A stretch of DNA of 64,000 nt from Rhodoferax sp. (lineage in GTDB: Bacteria > Pseudomonadota > Gammaproteobacteria > Burkholderiales > Burkholderiaceae_C), in contig NZ_JAUSLE010000065.1 of assembly GCF_030646845.1 (NCBI RefSeq), positions 1-64,000 on the forward strand. The letters are read 5' to 3'. Below the pieces are notes generated by a model that saw only the letters and a list, made by a program, of their open reading frames with translations, was not told the DNA's origin and did not search any database. Made by a program: the position numbers and the translations under genes. Position 1 is the first letter of the stretch, and the number at the start of each line of letters is the position of its first letter. Of the stretch, positions 34,924 to 45,400 are shown piece by piece.

Positions 34924-35487
34924 ATGAGTCATTCCTCGCAACTGGTTTCGTTCTCGGCCCACTTCTGCCGAGGCCGCCTGCCTGTGGCATTCGTATTCAG
35001 CGTTCCAGGCACAGAGGAAGCGCTCAAAGGCAAACCTGTTGCCGGAGATACTGGTGAGAACCTTGATTTGGCATTGGTGCGCCTCCATGCCGCACATCCA
35101 TCTTTGTTCGGTTCGATGCATCGATACGACTATCGAATCACCAACGCATTCAGCGAGCCTATTGCTGTAGCCCTTGGGCACACCGCTTCCGAAGCCAAGA
35201 ACACAGAAATTCGAAATCCACAAAACGTGGAACGGGTGTGTCAAGAGCTTCAGGGCTGTAGCCATGTGGTCTTGTGTGGTGGCAAAGCAAAATTGCTTCT
35301 CGAGCCTTTGATTAAGTCAGGGAAAGTCGTAGTCGCCGTATCTCATGTTGGAAACAAGGGCCTAAACAAGACGTTCAAACTAAAAGTGTCGGATACCGTT
35401 GCCTCATCCAGTTTTCGGCGCAAGATGCGTGTCGGTCTATGGGCTGACGATGTTCTATGCAGACTCGGGTCCGAGGAAGCAGCCTAA
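34924..35487 (+). CDS. UDG-superfamily-like protein
   Basis: 187 residues from the ATG at 34924. VAFVFSVPGTEEALKGKPVA and GDTGENLDLALVRLH resemble UDG-fold proteins that lack a classic GxNP active site, and VVLCGGKAKLLLEPL is a Rossmann-like strand. It is distinct from the protein at 31203. Function is not known; it may be a nucleotide-binding member. No operon partner is seen. Confidence 0.5.
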   Translation: MSHSSQLVSFSAHFCRGRLPVAFVFSVPGTEEALKGKPVAGDTGENLDLALVRLHAAHPSLFGSMHRYDYRITNAFSEPIAVALGHTASEAKNTEIRNPQNVERVCQELQGCSHVVLCGGKAKLLLEPLIKSGKVVVAVSHVGNKGLNKTFKLKVSDTVASSSFRRKMRVGLWADDVLCRLGSEEAA

Positions 35488-35640
35488 CCTTTTCCCGTCG
35501 AACGGACGGCCACTGTCAAGCCAATGTCTGCCGCTCATGTCACACGATAGTTGACAGGACCATACATGCATCAGTACCTCACGGATACCGAGTTCGCGGT
35601 AACGAACCTTCTTCGTCTCGCAATCGATGAAGCATCACTG

Positions 35641-36120
35641 CTACTTCAGCCCCTTGACCAATGGCTGCACTACAAGCGGCTGGGTGGCTTTGAACTCCAT
35701 CACTTGCTCTCCCGACCAAGAGAGCCCTTCCTTTGGCATGAAATTGGCTTGAACGCGGATTCTCCTAGCCTTGCGTGCCAAGTGAACAAACTCATCGGTA
35801 TTGATTATGTAGAAAAATATACTTAGAGCCGGCTTTACCTGGAACCAGATTGGTGCGTTGTCATCAAACCGAACAAGTATTCTGCAACTAGGGGAAGGAC
35901 AGTCGATAGTCGATGCGTCGTTTGTAATGGATACTTCGAAACCACTTTCCTTTCGATTAATAACGTTGATTTTTCCGAAAGGTTGCGTTGGATTTTCGAT
36001 AGCTGCAAAAGTGCTATACACCTCATCAGTCATTAAGTTTTTATCTATTTGATATTTCCAATCTGCTATCGCAGCCCCACAAAGCAGCAATGCCGCCACG
36101 GTTGCTATTTGTTTTTTCAT
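35641..36120 (-). CDS. Secreted small protein, unknown
   Basis: 159 residues from the ATG at 36120 (MKKQIATVAALLLCGAAIAD, a signal peptide with a probable AIA-D cut). The upstream in-frame extension has no ribosome site. The mature protein contains an IDCPSPSCRILVRFDD disulfide-like pair and ends in a hydrophobic PLVVQPLVKGL. It is probably periplasmic. No family is recognised. Confidence 0.6.
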   Translation of the reverse strand: MKKQIATVAALLLCGAAIADWKYQIDKNLMTDEVYSTFAAIENPTQPFGKINVINRKESGFEVSITNDASTIDCPSPSCRILVRFDDNAPIWFQVKPALSIFFYIINTDEFVHLARKARRIRVQANFMPKEGLSWSGEQVMEFKATQPLVVQPLVKGLK

Positions 36121-36475
36121 TGCATTTTCCCTAGAGTTCACTGTTGTTCGACAGCATGTTTGTTGAATGCCAAGAGGGTAATTGTCGCCTGTAAACACGC
36201 GAGAACTTGTCTCCCAGGGTGCGAGACCTTCACTGACTGCACAAAGAAAATAGAGATAGTTGTGAACGAATGAATGTCGAGAACGAATGGGTTGTTGATA
36301 CATATGGAGGTGTGACGGTTGGGGCTCTCATCCATTGTTCACGTACCAATGCAACCCTACAGGGAGCGTACTGGCCGTCCGCTTTGGGCACAATGCGGAC
36401 GGCGACAGCGCCAAGACTCCTATCACTGACTTGGGATTGGAGCAGATTGGCCAGTAGAACGTCGGCAAAATGAAA

Positions 36476-36497
36476 AATCTTGCCTCGAGGCAAGATT
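36476..36497. repeat. TTGCCTCGAGGCAA palindrome, copy 2
   Basis: A 22-bp perfect palindrome, extendable to 28 bp (36473-36500) with one mismatch, sharing the ATCTTGCCTCGAGGCAAGAT core with copy 1. Confidence 0.8.
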
Positions 36498-36571
36498 CTT
36501 AGAGTGAGGCTCCGCAACGCAAATGAATGCGAGAAGGGATACCGAGTCTCCTTGCCACGCAGCCCAAAAGT

Positions 36572-36587
36572 ATTGCCTCGAGGCAAT
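36572..36587. repeat. TTGCCTCGAGGCAA palindrome, copy 3
   Basis: A 16-bp perfect palindrome with the same 14-base core as copies 1 and 2 and shorter arms. It lacks the trailing T-run, which argues against all copies being terminators. Confidence 0.75.
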
Positions 36588-36694
36588 TCCTTTCGAATTG
36601 AACCTGCATCAGGGGTCATGGCACTCAAAGAAAACGCGGCGTCAATCAAATTGACGCCGCGAAAATCAGTACAACGAAATCGAACCTACTTTGA

Positions 36695-37348
36695 TTAGGA
36701 TGATTCAGGGCCTCCGGTAAGCTCCATGCGCATGGCACCTTCCTCAATGGTCTTTTTTCGCTCAGTTGCAATGCCCACAGTGACACATGCAAAGTGCGCA
36801 GGCGTCAAGTATCGAATGACGACTGCATCAGACTGCAGGAGTCTGTACGCCATCTCCCTGGTGTCGTCAGACAAGTCCAAGACTTCATCATCATCTGACA
36901 TGCCAGCAACATCAAGGAGCGAGGAGCAGGAGTTAAGGCTGCTTTCGACAACTTGTGAAGCTCGCTGCCCTGGGGCGGACAGTGATAAATGAAAGGTATC
37001 GGCCTTAACTTCAGCAATGAATCGTTTCAACGTGCCGCCGACAAGTGGAATCAAGAACCGATGCTGCCAGTCTGCAATTTGTTGCGCAATTACCAGGTAA
37101 TGAAGACCTCTGTCTGACTTGACGACCGAAACAAATTGCGCCAATACCCCTTCGGCTTTGCCTAGTTCGTACATTTCCGGGTGCATTTGGCCAAAAAGCA
37201 CCCAGCCTTTGATGCCAGGCTGCCGCGTACCACTGACCTTCACGACGCGCTCAACTTCTTCAGGTGTCAAGATTGACCCGAGACTTATCAGATGTTGGCT
37301 ACGCGCAAGTTCAAGTAGTGCACGGCGGTCAAATATCTCTTCTTCCAT
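36695..37348 (-). CDS. Hypothetical protein next to the recombinase
   Basis: 217 residues from the ATG at 37348 (MEEEIFDRRALLELARSQHL), with AGGA 8 bases upstream; longer frame discounted. It contains WVLFGQMHPEMYELG and a Gly-rich IPLVGGTLKRFIAEV segment, then an acidic C-terminal half. It lies just downstream of the recombinase on the same strand, so it may be co-transcribed and involved in mobility. No family is recognised. Confidence 0.5.
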   Translation of the reverse strand: MEEEIFDRRALLELARSQHLISLGSILTPEEVERVVKVSGTRQPGIKGWVLFGQMHPEMYELGKAEGVLAQFVSVVKSDRGLHYLVIAQQIADWQHRFLIPLVGGTLKRFIAEVKADTFHLSLSAPGQRASQVVESSLNSCSSLLDVAGMSDDDEVLDLSDDTREMAYRLLQSDAVVIRYLTPAHFACVTVGIATERKKTIEEGAMRMELTGGPESS

Positions 37349-37441
37349 ATGTGGTCCTATGTTCTGCCACGTCGAAATGACGTCGCAGAACGTATAAGCA
37401 CAGCCATAAAACACGTCCCTGGCTACCTTGATATGCAGGAA

Positions 37442-39496
37442 TTACATCCGTTCAAATGTCTTGCCCAGGAGCTCGGCCATGCGTACAGCCCCGTCACTGC
37501 TGCGCATGCCGCTGTAATGCTTCGCAACCGTAGCTTCTGCGTCATGCAAAACGAGTGCTGCGGTTTTGATGTCACCGCCCGCCGTCTTCAATATTGACGT
37601 GGCCACGATGTGTCGAAAAGCATGGGAGTGAATGCCATCGCATTTCCACAAGTAACGCCGCGTCAGCTCAAACAGGCGACCAGATATCTCTAGAAATGGC
37701 CTGTGGCCAGTGGGCGCCGGCTTGCTGTAAGGCTGCTGGCTTTTTACTGATTCAGTACGTGCCGGGTCTCTGTCACGGGTTAGAAATACCAAGTCGGTCG
37801 GCCACCTGATGAGCGAAGGTCGATGACGAAGAAGATATCGTTCAAGGTCCCCCCATACCGACTGATGAACCGGGGAGTCGTAATCGCGAATCTGCTTTCC
37901 TCCCCTGTTTTTCATGAATCTCTTTGGAACATAAATCCACCATGCACCATCCACTTTTTGGTACAGAGAACATCTGTCAGGATGTCGACCATCAACATTC
38001 TCTTTTGCCCACTCCAGGCATGCGATATTTCGCAGTCGCAATGGATTGGATACAAATAGCTTGACCGTGAAGATATCCCTCGCCCAGACCGCCTCAGCGC
38101 TGGCGCAGGCTGTAGGTCGGTCTGCCCTCATGCGCTGTACCATATCCGCGACCGCCTCCATTGGCTGCTGCAAATCAAGGATATGCCGTATTGGCTCAAA
38201 AGAGTCCCGACTGGAAACGATTTCGGATTGAAATGCAGCTTGGAGCTTGTTCACATAGTCAAACTGCTGCTGACACAACTTGCTCCAGTCAGTACCCTGG
38301 TATTTTCCCGGTAACGTTGATTGGAACGCGGGTAGTTGAGACAAATAGCCGACTCGCGGGCGGACCATGCTTGAAATGATGGCAAGAAATTGTGCCGTAC
38401 CGGTGGTCCGTTTTCCTCCGGCTCGAGCCTTCATCCAGTCCAGATACTGCTCGATGTAATCCGGAACAGCCAGCCATCCGAGCGTATGCATTGAGTCGGC
38501 AGGAAGCCCCAGTCCACCATCGCATCGCGACAACGACATCCATCCAAGATACGCAAGGATTTTGGATGCTGCCGCGTAAGCAGTTGGAATTTCAACGCCA
38601 TCTAGAAAGGTATACCAACTGGAAGGAGTTTCAATTTTGGCCAGCATGGCTGCAAACGTCCATTTGCCTCTACCCGACCTCTCCAAGATTGGTACCGGTA
38701 CTGTTTTGTACCTCATGAACTCCAACCACTGTGCGCGCAAAGGCGAGCTCGGCGGAACTTGCAGGTAGTACCTGCTTTTTTCTCGGTCGCGCTGGCGCTC
38801 TCGAAAATCCACAGGAACTGCGGGTGCTACCTGGGACTTTTCCTTGGCATCAATGGAAAAACCTGCAAGCCCAACAAGGCTGTCGCGTTCAATCCCGAAG
38901 AAGACCTCTAACCGGCGTAAGAGCTTGGCATTGCTCTGCCTGGGACTTTTCCCCCGTAGCCAGCCGTGCAACATGGCCAATGGCACCCCGGCCTCCCTTG
39001 ACACTTTCTTGATATTTTGACCTTTGGTCGTCTCTTTGAGCAAGTGCAGAAATGGGGTTGGCGTCGATGAGATGTGAGCTACTTCATTGTCGTGCTGGAC
39101 CACGGCGCGTTTCCATGGACTAATCGCGGCCTTGGTGTTAGTGATGTCACGGTCACCACGATTTTCAGACCTCAGTTTTTCAACTGTTCGCTCAACCGAG
39201 AGCGGGTAATGTGGTCTCATCTCAAGCCCGATTACATCCTCCTCCTGCAGATGATTCGCGCGCAGAAAGTGTCTCAATGCTGTCGCGCGATTTGCGCAGG
39301 TGCGGGGGTTCAGTTCTCCCCGCACTACGAGTTGTTGTTGGCCAGCAATCAGCTTGGCGTATGTTAAAGGTTCCGGTTTCATGATGCGTTTCCGCACCTT
39401 AGCTGTAGATTTCGATGTCTGCGAAGCAAGTAGAGACGTCGGAATGAAATACCTGCAAGAATCGTAATCCGTTGATATATCAAGCGATTTACTCAT
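37442..39496 (-). CDS. Large tyrosine recombinase with internal XRE-like HTH
   Basis: 684 residues with an excellent GGGAGGTGAG ribosome site. The C-terminal catalytic domain has Arg near 487/489 (NPLRLRN), HAFRH at 625-629, LVLHD with His651 and KHYSG with Tyr661: all key positions of the phage-integrase family. Residues ~150-203 (NIKKVSREAGVPLAMLHGWL then RRLEVFFGI) look like an XRE/Cro helix-turn-helix placed before the core, which is rare. At twice the usual integrase length it may be an unusual island integrase or transposase-like recombinase. The att it uses is unproven. Confidence 0.85.
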   Translation of the reverse strand: MSKSLDISTDYDSCRYFIPTSLLASQTSKSTAKVRKRIMKPEPLTYAKLIAGQQQLVVRGELNPRTCANRATALRHFLRANHLQEEDVIGLEMRPHYPLSVERTVEKLRSENRGDRDITNTKAAISPWKRAVVQHDNEVAHISSTPTPFLHLLKETTKGQNIKKVSREAGVPLAMLHGWLRGKSPRQSNAKLLRRLEVFFGIERDSLVGLAGFSIDAKEKSQVAPAVPVDFRERQRDREKSRYYLQVPPSSPLRAQWLEFMRYKTVPVPILERSGRGKWTFAAMLAKIETPSSWYTFLDGVEIPTAYAAASKILAYLGWMSLSRCDGGLGLPADSMHTLGWLAVPDYIEQYLDWMKARAGGKRTTGTAQFLAIISSMVRPRVGYLSQLPAFQSTLPGKYQGTDWSKLCQQQFDYVNKLQAAFQSEIVSSRDSFEPIRHILDLQQPMEAVADMVQRMRADRPTACASAEAVWARDIFTVKLFVSNPLRLRNIACLEWAKENVDGRHPDRCSLYQKVDGAWWIYVPKRFMKNRGGKQIRDYDSPVHQSVWGDLERYLLRHRPSLIRWPTDLVFLTRDRDPARTESVKSQQPYSKPAPTGHRPFLEISGRLFELTRRYLWKCDGIHSHAFRHIVATSILKTAGGDIKTAALVLHDAEATVAKHYSGMRSSDGAVRMAELLGKTFERM

Positions 39497-39931
39497 GACC
39501 GCTCACCTCCCTTGAAATTCAGAGGGGGTCCGGTTGCAGGTAACCTTTGGAGGCAATTCCAGGCTACAGCGAAGGTGCAATGTCACTTCGCCAAACCTAT
39601 AGGGACAGGCATTTATCCCCTCCGCGATTTCCGAGAAAGCTCGGAACAATGGTTAGTCCACAGGGACCCCATGGAATTCTTGAACACGATGTCGACGCCC
39701 TTGTCGAGTGTCGAGTCCATCCAACAATCCGCCTGTATCGGCTCCAGCCTACATCCCCTTGCTTGCAGCGCTGCATTGGCGCCTGCAGGTGCCACGAGAG
39801 ATGTTGGTCAAGCATGCTATGGCCGTTGCAGCATAGGGAATGTCGACAAATGCCGGCCTCTTTTCTTTCACCACCTGAGCGATGCGTTACCAAATTCTCG
39901 GGCCAATCAGAAATTTGATGTATATATCCGC
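39497..39931. other. Intergenic, no gene supported
   Basis: 435 bases between the recombinase promoter and the end of the HNH gene. Open frames on either strand lack coding signs. It must contain the recombinase promoter. Confidence 0.4.
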
Positions 39932-40651
39932 CTATTTCTTGAAAACCACATCCCGGTGAAAATGAAGATATGACTGGTGTGCGTCGGTCAGTCTTGCAAG
40001 CTCCAGCTCGGCCGGGACACCCAATTGCTCCAGCGCAATTGATGTCAGTTGTGATGAAAACCGAACTCGCCCGCTCGCATCAAAGGTCATCCAACCGCTA
40101 TCAAAGAGAGCATCTAGATGGGGGGCCAGCAAAAGGCCATTGAACACGTCCAACCGCTCCTCGTCGGATTCACAGCGTGCCCACGGCTTGATATGAGAGG
40201 CTCTCAGCAGTTCAGTCATTGCAAGCCCCGTGATGCAGCAGCTTCCCTGCCAGTAATCAAGTAACGCGCTGCGAAACAGGTCCTGGCCTATGCGTTGTAC
40301 AACCCATCGCTCGGCCTCGGTGGACTTTGGCATCGCCGCCGTCGCCTTATGGAACTTTTGCGCCACTCGATTTGGCATGGTTCGGGCCGTGGCGCTGGCC
40401 ATTTCCAATGCATCATAGAGACTGTCCCAACCATCTATTTGGATGATTTCACCCACAGAAAGCGCCTGCGATAGCAGCAACGGTGAGGATGCCTGCAATA
40501 CGAAAAGTTCTTTGCTTAATGACTTAACCGTTACCGTTTCAGGAAACTGAGCAGAACTCAGTTTCAAACCATCTTCGCCCAACTCTGGCGAAAGTTCGAA
40601 GCCGCAATCAGCAGCAGCCTTTTCGAGGCGTGTTAGCTCCAGTGGGTTCAC
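39932..40651 (-). CDS. HNH endonuclease (HNH_2 type)
   Basis: 239 residues, starting at GTG overlapping the previous stop (GTGA). The N-terminal ~120 residues have no assignment. The nuclease motif is CCITGLAMTELLRASHIKPW with His153, then NGLLLAPHLDALFD with Asn171 and His178, i.e. a complete HNH core. It is the last gene of the RT-nitrilase/DUF262 operon and presumably a DNA-cutting effector. Similar HNH_2 proteins occur in restriction and defence loci. Confidence 0.85.
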   Translation of the reverse strand: MNPLELTRLEKAAADCGFELSPELGEDGLKLSSAQFPETVTVKSLSKELFVLQASSPLLLSQALSVGEIIQIDGWDSLYDALEMASATARTMPNRVAQKFHKATAAMPKSTEAERWVVQRIGQDLFRSALLDYWQGSCCITGLAMTELLRASHIKPWARCESDEERLDVFNGLLLAPHLDALFDSGWMTFDASGRVRFSSQLTSIALEQLGVPAELELARLTDAHQSYLHFHRDVVFKK

Positions 40652-42411
40652 AATGTGACGCCAGCCAACTTACGGTACCCGTCCCTGATTACAGTTGCAA
40701 TCAAGGGCCGCCTGGCGGAGAGGAAGTCGACATAGGACATCGTCCACCATTCGGCTGGCAAAGCATGGCAACCACGCATTTCATCCACCACTTCCGATGT
40801 AAATCGCTCAGCGTACTTCGGCCAGTATGAAGCCGGGGCATCGTCGGATATGGCGACGTTGTCATCCCATTCAACAAGGGTGTAATTGGCAATCTGGTTG
40901 GTGTCCCGCACTCCCTCGATGCCAAGTGTCTTCAAATACTTCTTTGGAAACAGATGATGGCGCTCCAATGCCTTCTTCTGACCTTGGGCAGGCGGGTCCA
41001 GCAAATCCGATACAGGGCTCTTTGAGAACAGAGCGCGGGCGCCCAGCAGAGTTTGCGAGGCATAAAACCCAAAAAGCGCAGGGCTGCGGCCTGCAGCCGT
41101 CGCCAAATCCAGGGGCAGTGTCTTGGTCCAGTAGTCGTCGGTCAGGGTGACGTCTTCCACCTTGCGAAGTTGCGCCAGAAAGTCCGCAGCAGAGGTGACC
41201 TCCCGCAACGATGCCAAGTCCATTTCCATTCTGGACTCAGGAGAAGACGTGTACCGCCCTGTCAACAATGACATGAATAGCCACCGGGCAACGGCGTTCT
41301 TCAGGAGGAATCCGTCCACTTTGTATTCAGTGCGACCCAGAAGGTAAAGCTGGTAAGCGAAGACCAAACCGTTAATCGAGCTTATGTGCCGCTCGCTTCT
41401 GTATCCGGCGCTACGCACGACATTCAGAAAATCCGCCCAGTACGTCAAGTCAAGTACACGAGTCTGCGCCTGGCGCAGCAAGTTGAATTGGCCGTCGCGC
41501 TGCTGTTGGCTGAATTGACCTGTAGCCAAGTCTTTCCCCCGCAGGATGGAGTAGACGTTTTCGAGGCGGGCTCTACGAAAAGCGACACCCACATCGACAC
41601 GCAACAAATGGTCTGGGTCAGGTTGGAAAAGTTGATTGAAAGGACTCGGCTGCCCAGTCGGACCTGGTCGCCTGGCATCCCTGCAAAAGGTCTCAAGTTG
41701 AGTGCGCCCTTCATCCCAGAACACAGACATCAAAGTCAAAATGAAATCCGACTGGTTGAGCTTTTTGCCTTCGCTGTTTATTCGGACGAACACGTCCGCC
41801 ACTTGCTCTTCGCTGCATGTCTGTGACAGCTCCAAGGCGATGAATGGGAAATTGGTCAGCCCGGAGAGCCTCCCAATGGCCTCGGCAACCCTCTCCTCTT
41901 CCTCATCAGTAACCTCACGAGCAGCGGTCAATCGTTTCAAATAGTCACCGATGGTCTTGTGCGTGGGTCTGGAAAACACTTCAGAGATGTCGAGGATGTA
42001 CTCGGGGTCTCGCTCGGTGGTTGCATCCGGCACTTCAAATCTTCCGTCTTGCGGTCGAAAGGCAATGCGAATCTGCTCACGCTCAAAGTTTTCACGCAAG
42101 ACAGCCTCGCGCCGAATTACTGCATATAAAGACGTGAGCCGCTGCTGGCCGTCAACGATGAGCAACGATGGTGCTTTTTGCTTATTTAAGTCGCCTATGA
42201 CTTTTGTGTCGACACCGTCCGCTCCGGTTTGCCAAAACAAGAAATAGCCGACCGGATAACCGCGATACATTGAATCAAAAAGGTCGCGAACCTTCGCGTT
42301 GGACCAAACGAAGGGGCGCTGAATGTCCGGCAACCCGATTCGACCTAGACCAATGTCGGCTACCAAATTGCCAAGTGTGTAGTGAACTTCTTTGAATAAG
42401 GTTTCACTCAT
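40648..42411 (-). CDS. DUF262 (GmrSD/RloF-like) nuclease with C-terminal HNH
   Basis: 587 residues. The N-terminal DUF262 domain carries LPDIQRPFVW and IVDGQQRLTSLYAV (DGQQR at 87-91), the nucleotide-hydrolysing ParB-like core. Near residues 475-530, LERHHLFPKKYL...IANYTLVEWDDN is an HNH/DUF1524-type nuclease motif. Family members include type IV restriction enzymes (GmrSD, BrxU) and RloF-type proteins. It is coupled on both sides by 4-base overlaps, ATGA upstream with the RT and GTGA downstream, so it belongs to the RT system. It is likely the nuclease that acts on modified or signalled DNA. Confidence 0.85.
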   Translation of the reverse strand: MSETLFKEVHYTLGNLVADIGLGRIGLPDIQRPFVWSNAKVRDLFDSMYRGYPVGYFLFWQTGADGVDTKVIGDLNKQKAPSLLIVDGQQRLTSLYAVIRREAVLRENFEREQIRIAFRPQDGRFEVPDATTERDPEYILDISEVFSRPTHKTIGDYLKRLTAAREVTDEEEERVAEAIGRLSGLTNFPFIALELSQTCSEEQVADVFVRINSEGKKLNQSDFILTLMSVFWDEGRTQLETFCRDARRPGPTGQPSPFNQLFQPDPDHLLRVDVGVAFRRARLENVYSILRGKDLATGQFSQQQRDGQFNLLRQAQTRVLDLTYWADFLNVVRSAGYRSERHISSINGLVFAYQLYLLGRTEYKVDGFLLKNAVARWLFMSLLTGRYTSSPESRMEMDLASLREVTSAADFLAQLRKVEDVTLTDDYWTKTLPLDLATAAGRSPALFGFYASQTLLGARALFSKSPVSDLLDPPAQGQKKALERHHLFPKKYLKTLGIEGVRDTNQIANYTLVEWDDNVAISDDAPASYWPKYAERFTSEVVDEMRGCHALPAEWWTMSYVDFLSARRPLIATVIRDGYRKLAGVTL

Positions 42412-45400
42412 TTGCTTTTCCTCGAAAGTCCCGCAGGCGCTGTTTTACCAATTCGCTCGATGACGCTTTTGACTACCGGAGCACCTAGTTTTGCTGCGTT
42501 CAACGCCGGCCCAAAATCATCCACGTCTATATCAAAAACGCTGACTGCAATTTGTTGAGACCCATGCACATGAGAGACGAGACGCTTGTGCTCCTGGTCG
42601 TAAGGGGCCTGGGCTGTAGAACCACCAAACTCTCCTGAATTTGCGACGAGAACATGTTGATACATGTGATACCGGAGTGCAGAAACCATACTGTCAAAGG
42701 TCTTAACGTCTTTGTTCATTGCCGAGACAATGAACATGTGGGTCTCATCTTTCAGGTCTGCTGCAAGGGCGATATCCGTGGCGTCGTAGCACAGCGCACC
42801 AGAAATCCGATACCCCGGCTCATCCTTCCAATTGAGTTCAATGACAACCTGGTAGGGACGCCATGGCGAAACACCGAGAATCTTCTCATCGGCTGTAACG
42901 TGCCACTTCCCTTGGTCAACCTCAACCCATGAGCGTCGGCCGGCTCTGAGCTGCGGCACGAGCCATCTACCCATATTCGCGGGCTTCGCAGTCCCGGGAA
43001 CAGTTGCACCAAGAAGTCCATAGAACAGCATCGCACCGGTCGCATCAGAGAATGCCCGCATAAGGTCTTGGTCATCGACATGAACTGAGTATTCAGGGAA
43101 TATGACTAAATCGACCTGAGGCTTGTGTTCATTCACAAGCACCGAGTCCCGCGCAGCAAGCTGTCGGAATGTCAAATTCAGTAGCGCGGCCGTGTGGTTT
43201 CTGTGACGTTCGCGATATCCAGGAGCGCTTAAACCGGAAATTCCATCGCCTGCAAAATCATTTTCAGCTGGCATCAAACCTTGTACCAGGACCACCCGCA
43301 ACGCCCTCGTATCCTTCAATGACCAGTTCACGGGGAACCGATAAACGGGAGTATTTGTGCCATTTCCAAATAACATCGCTTGGTGCGCCAACCGACGTTC
43401 AAGGACGGCTTTGAGGTCGCTCGTGGTTTCCAATGAATCGACTTCTGATTGCTCAAATCCATTGGCTATCCCTGGCCATCTTAGTAACCCAAGCAACAAA
43501 TTCGAGAACCAAGGTGTGACTGCAGCGGTAGTCCCGCCCAAGGCTGTCGCAGTGTGCATCATGCCCATTCGTCGCTTGTTCCAGGTACTGCGAATGCCCG
43601 CATACCAACCTGGCTCATCCCGAAGCAACCAATGCCGAGCCGTGAAATCAAGCTCACCTGTAGCCGCAGCCCGCAGTAGCCGCCCAAATGCATACATCCA
43701 AGCGTGAGAGGCCGAACACCAGTTTGGTGTTACATAAAGTGGGTCGGGGTTACCACTATCAGGTAGTGTGCGCGCGCGAAGAGAATCGTTGCTCGGATTC
43801 AGAAGTTTGGACCAGTCAGCGCAGCAAAGCTCGAGTGTCAAAGGCGTCAGTGACTCTGGACTTTTCAGCTCACGCTTTGTCAACTTAGTCAATGCCAGCC
43901 CAAGTTGCAACAGCGCATTTTCTTGGCTGAAAACATCATCCGGGTGGCATATGACCTTGGCAAACGAAATCCAAGTATCAACTGGTAATGCTTTGGGGTT
44001 TTGCGGCCAACGTGCGTTCACATAACTGCCAAGGTGTTGGGGAATTAGTCCAGCATCAACCGCGGCAGAGCCTCTTCCAGGGCTAGTCATACTGTTGAAT
44101 AATTTTTGGTCTGTCTGACTTATCAACTGTAGTGCGGCGCTGATTTGCTTTTTTTCCCTATTTTTTGCAAACTGCATGAACCACTTCAAGTACGAAATCG
44201 GTTGCTCACGCAGCTGATACCCAATCAGTGAGATGGACACTTCGTCCATCGCTGACAGTTCACGATTGCGACTTTGGGACTGCAAAAATTCGTGAAGCGT
44301 TCGATAGAAACTGAGCTCTTCACCGAGACTCAGCATATCGGTCGTCTGTCCCACCGTAGCCAGCAGCAGTGCTGCTTGCTGTTGCACATACCAGGGCACG
44401 TTCTCCCACTCAAGAATGGTTTGTGCGAATACTGCCAAGCTTTCTCGGTAACCGAGAATGTCTCCAGCTTCAAAGCCTTCGTCCTTCGCCGCCCGCTTTC
44501 CGGTCTCCATCGCTCCTGCTTTGAAAAGTTCAGCAAGAACATAGAAAACTACCGCTTGGTCCTTTTTCTCGCTTTCCGAGGTTGCCATCAACTTTCGGGT
44601 CAGCGCCTCTATTACAGCCTCTAGTAGTTCAGGGGACGGAAACAAATCCAAGGCGTACCGCAGTACTTGAACCAGTGAGGGGTTCACTGCCCACGCTGCA
44701 ATTAACCGGCGTGCAGTTACCTCGAAATCGTGGAGTAATGCGTCCTTCGCGACCCCACCATCGCCCTTCTCGTTGAGGTCTGTCATGCTTCGGCGCATTC
44801 GAAGCGATTTGGTCAACCGATATGCGGAGAAGCGGGTAAGCGTGTCGTCGCGCACCTCAAGTTTAGGCTTGGCGATTGCCGCCAAAGCAGGCAAAGGACT
44901 CGCATAGGAACCGACACGAGATTCCTGCAGCCCAAGTTCGGCCAACGCGAGCAGACCATGAAGTCCTGTCTCTAATTGTTGCAGGGTGGCGAAGTCAAAT
45001 GGTCCGCTCAGCTGATGCTGCATCGACTTCATTCTCGAAGCGACTCCAGACTCCCCGGCGACCGCGTTGTAGGGTTCTAGCTCTGTCTTGTCACTGTTAA
45101 TGAGCAATCTAGGCCCCTTACTCGTGGGGAGCCTTGTTGACGCATCGAGACAGCCCTGAACCCAATTCGTGACTATTTCGCCAATCTCCCCTTCTTGGCT
45201 TGTCAATACAGGACCGTCAACAGTGATTACTAGTCTGAGGTCATCGACATATCGGCAGTAGTCATGAATCCGAATTTTGAACTTGGGATTGATTTGTGTT
45301 TTGCCTCTTGACGCCAAGCCAATGGTTCGGTCAAAACTCAGAAGGTAAGCGTTAGCGAAAAAACCACTGGCGACGAGACCTTGCGGCAAGCCAGCGGGTA

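Larger units (their letters stand above)
36121..36694. other. Intergenic with two palindromes
   Basis: 574 bases with no supported gene. It contains palindrome copies 2 and 3, 95 bases apart, plus flanking AT-rich sequence. Confidence 0.4.

Noticed and set aside
35551..35826. Plus-strand ORF of 91 residues
   Set aside because: It lies antisense to the C-terminal part of the signal-peptide-bearing gene at 35641-36120, which has a better ribosome site and a normal mature sequence.
29353..37348. Integron cassette array
   Set aside because: Single genes separated by repeats and a TAACCGTTATGCAC-like stretch at 31194 looked like attC. But gene orientation is mixed, no consistent RYYYAAC/GTTRRRY pairs or folded attC stems were found, and no integron integrase was recognised.
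39512..39973. Plus-strand ORF of 153 residues
   Set aside because: Antisense to the HNH gene's end, with no motif and no ribosome site.
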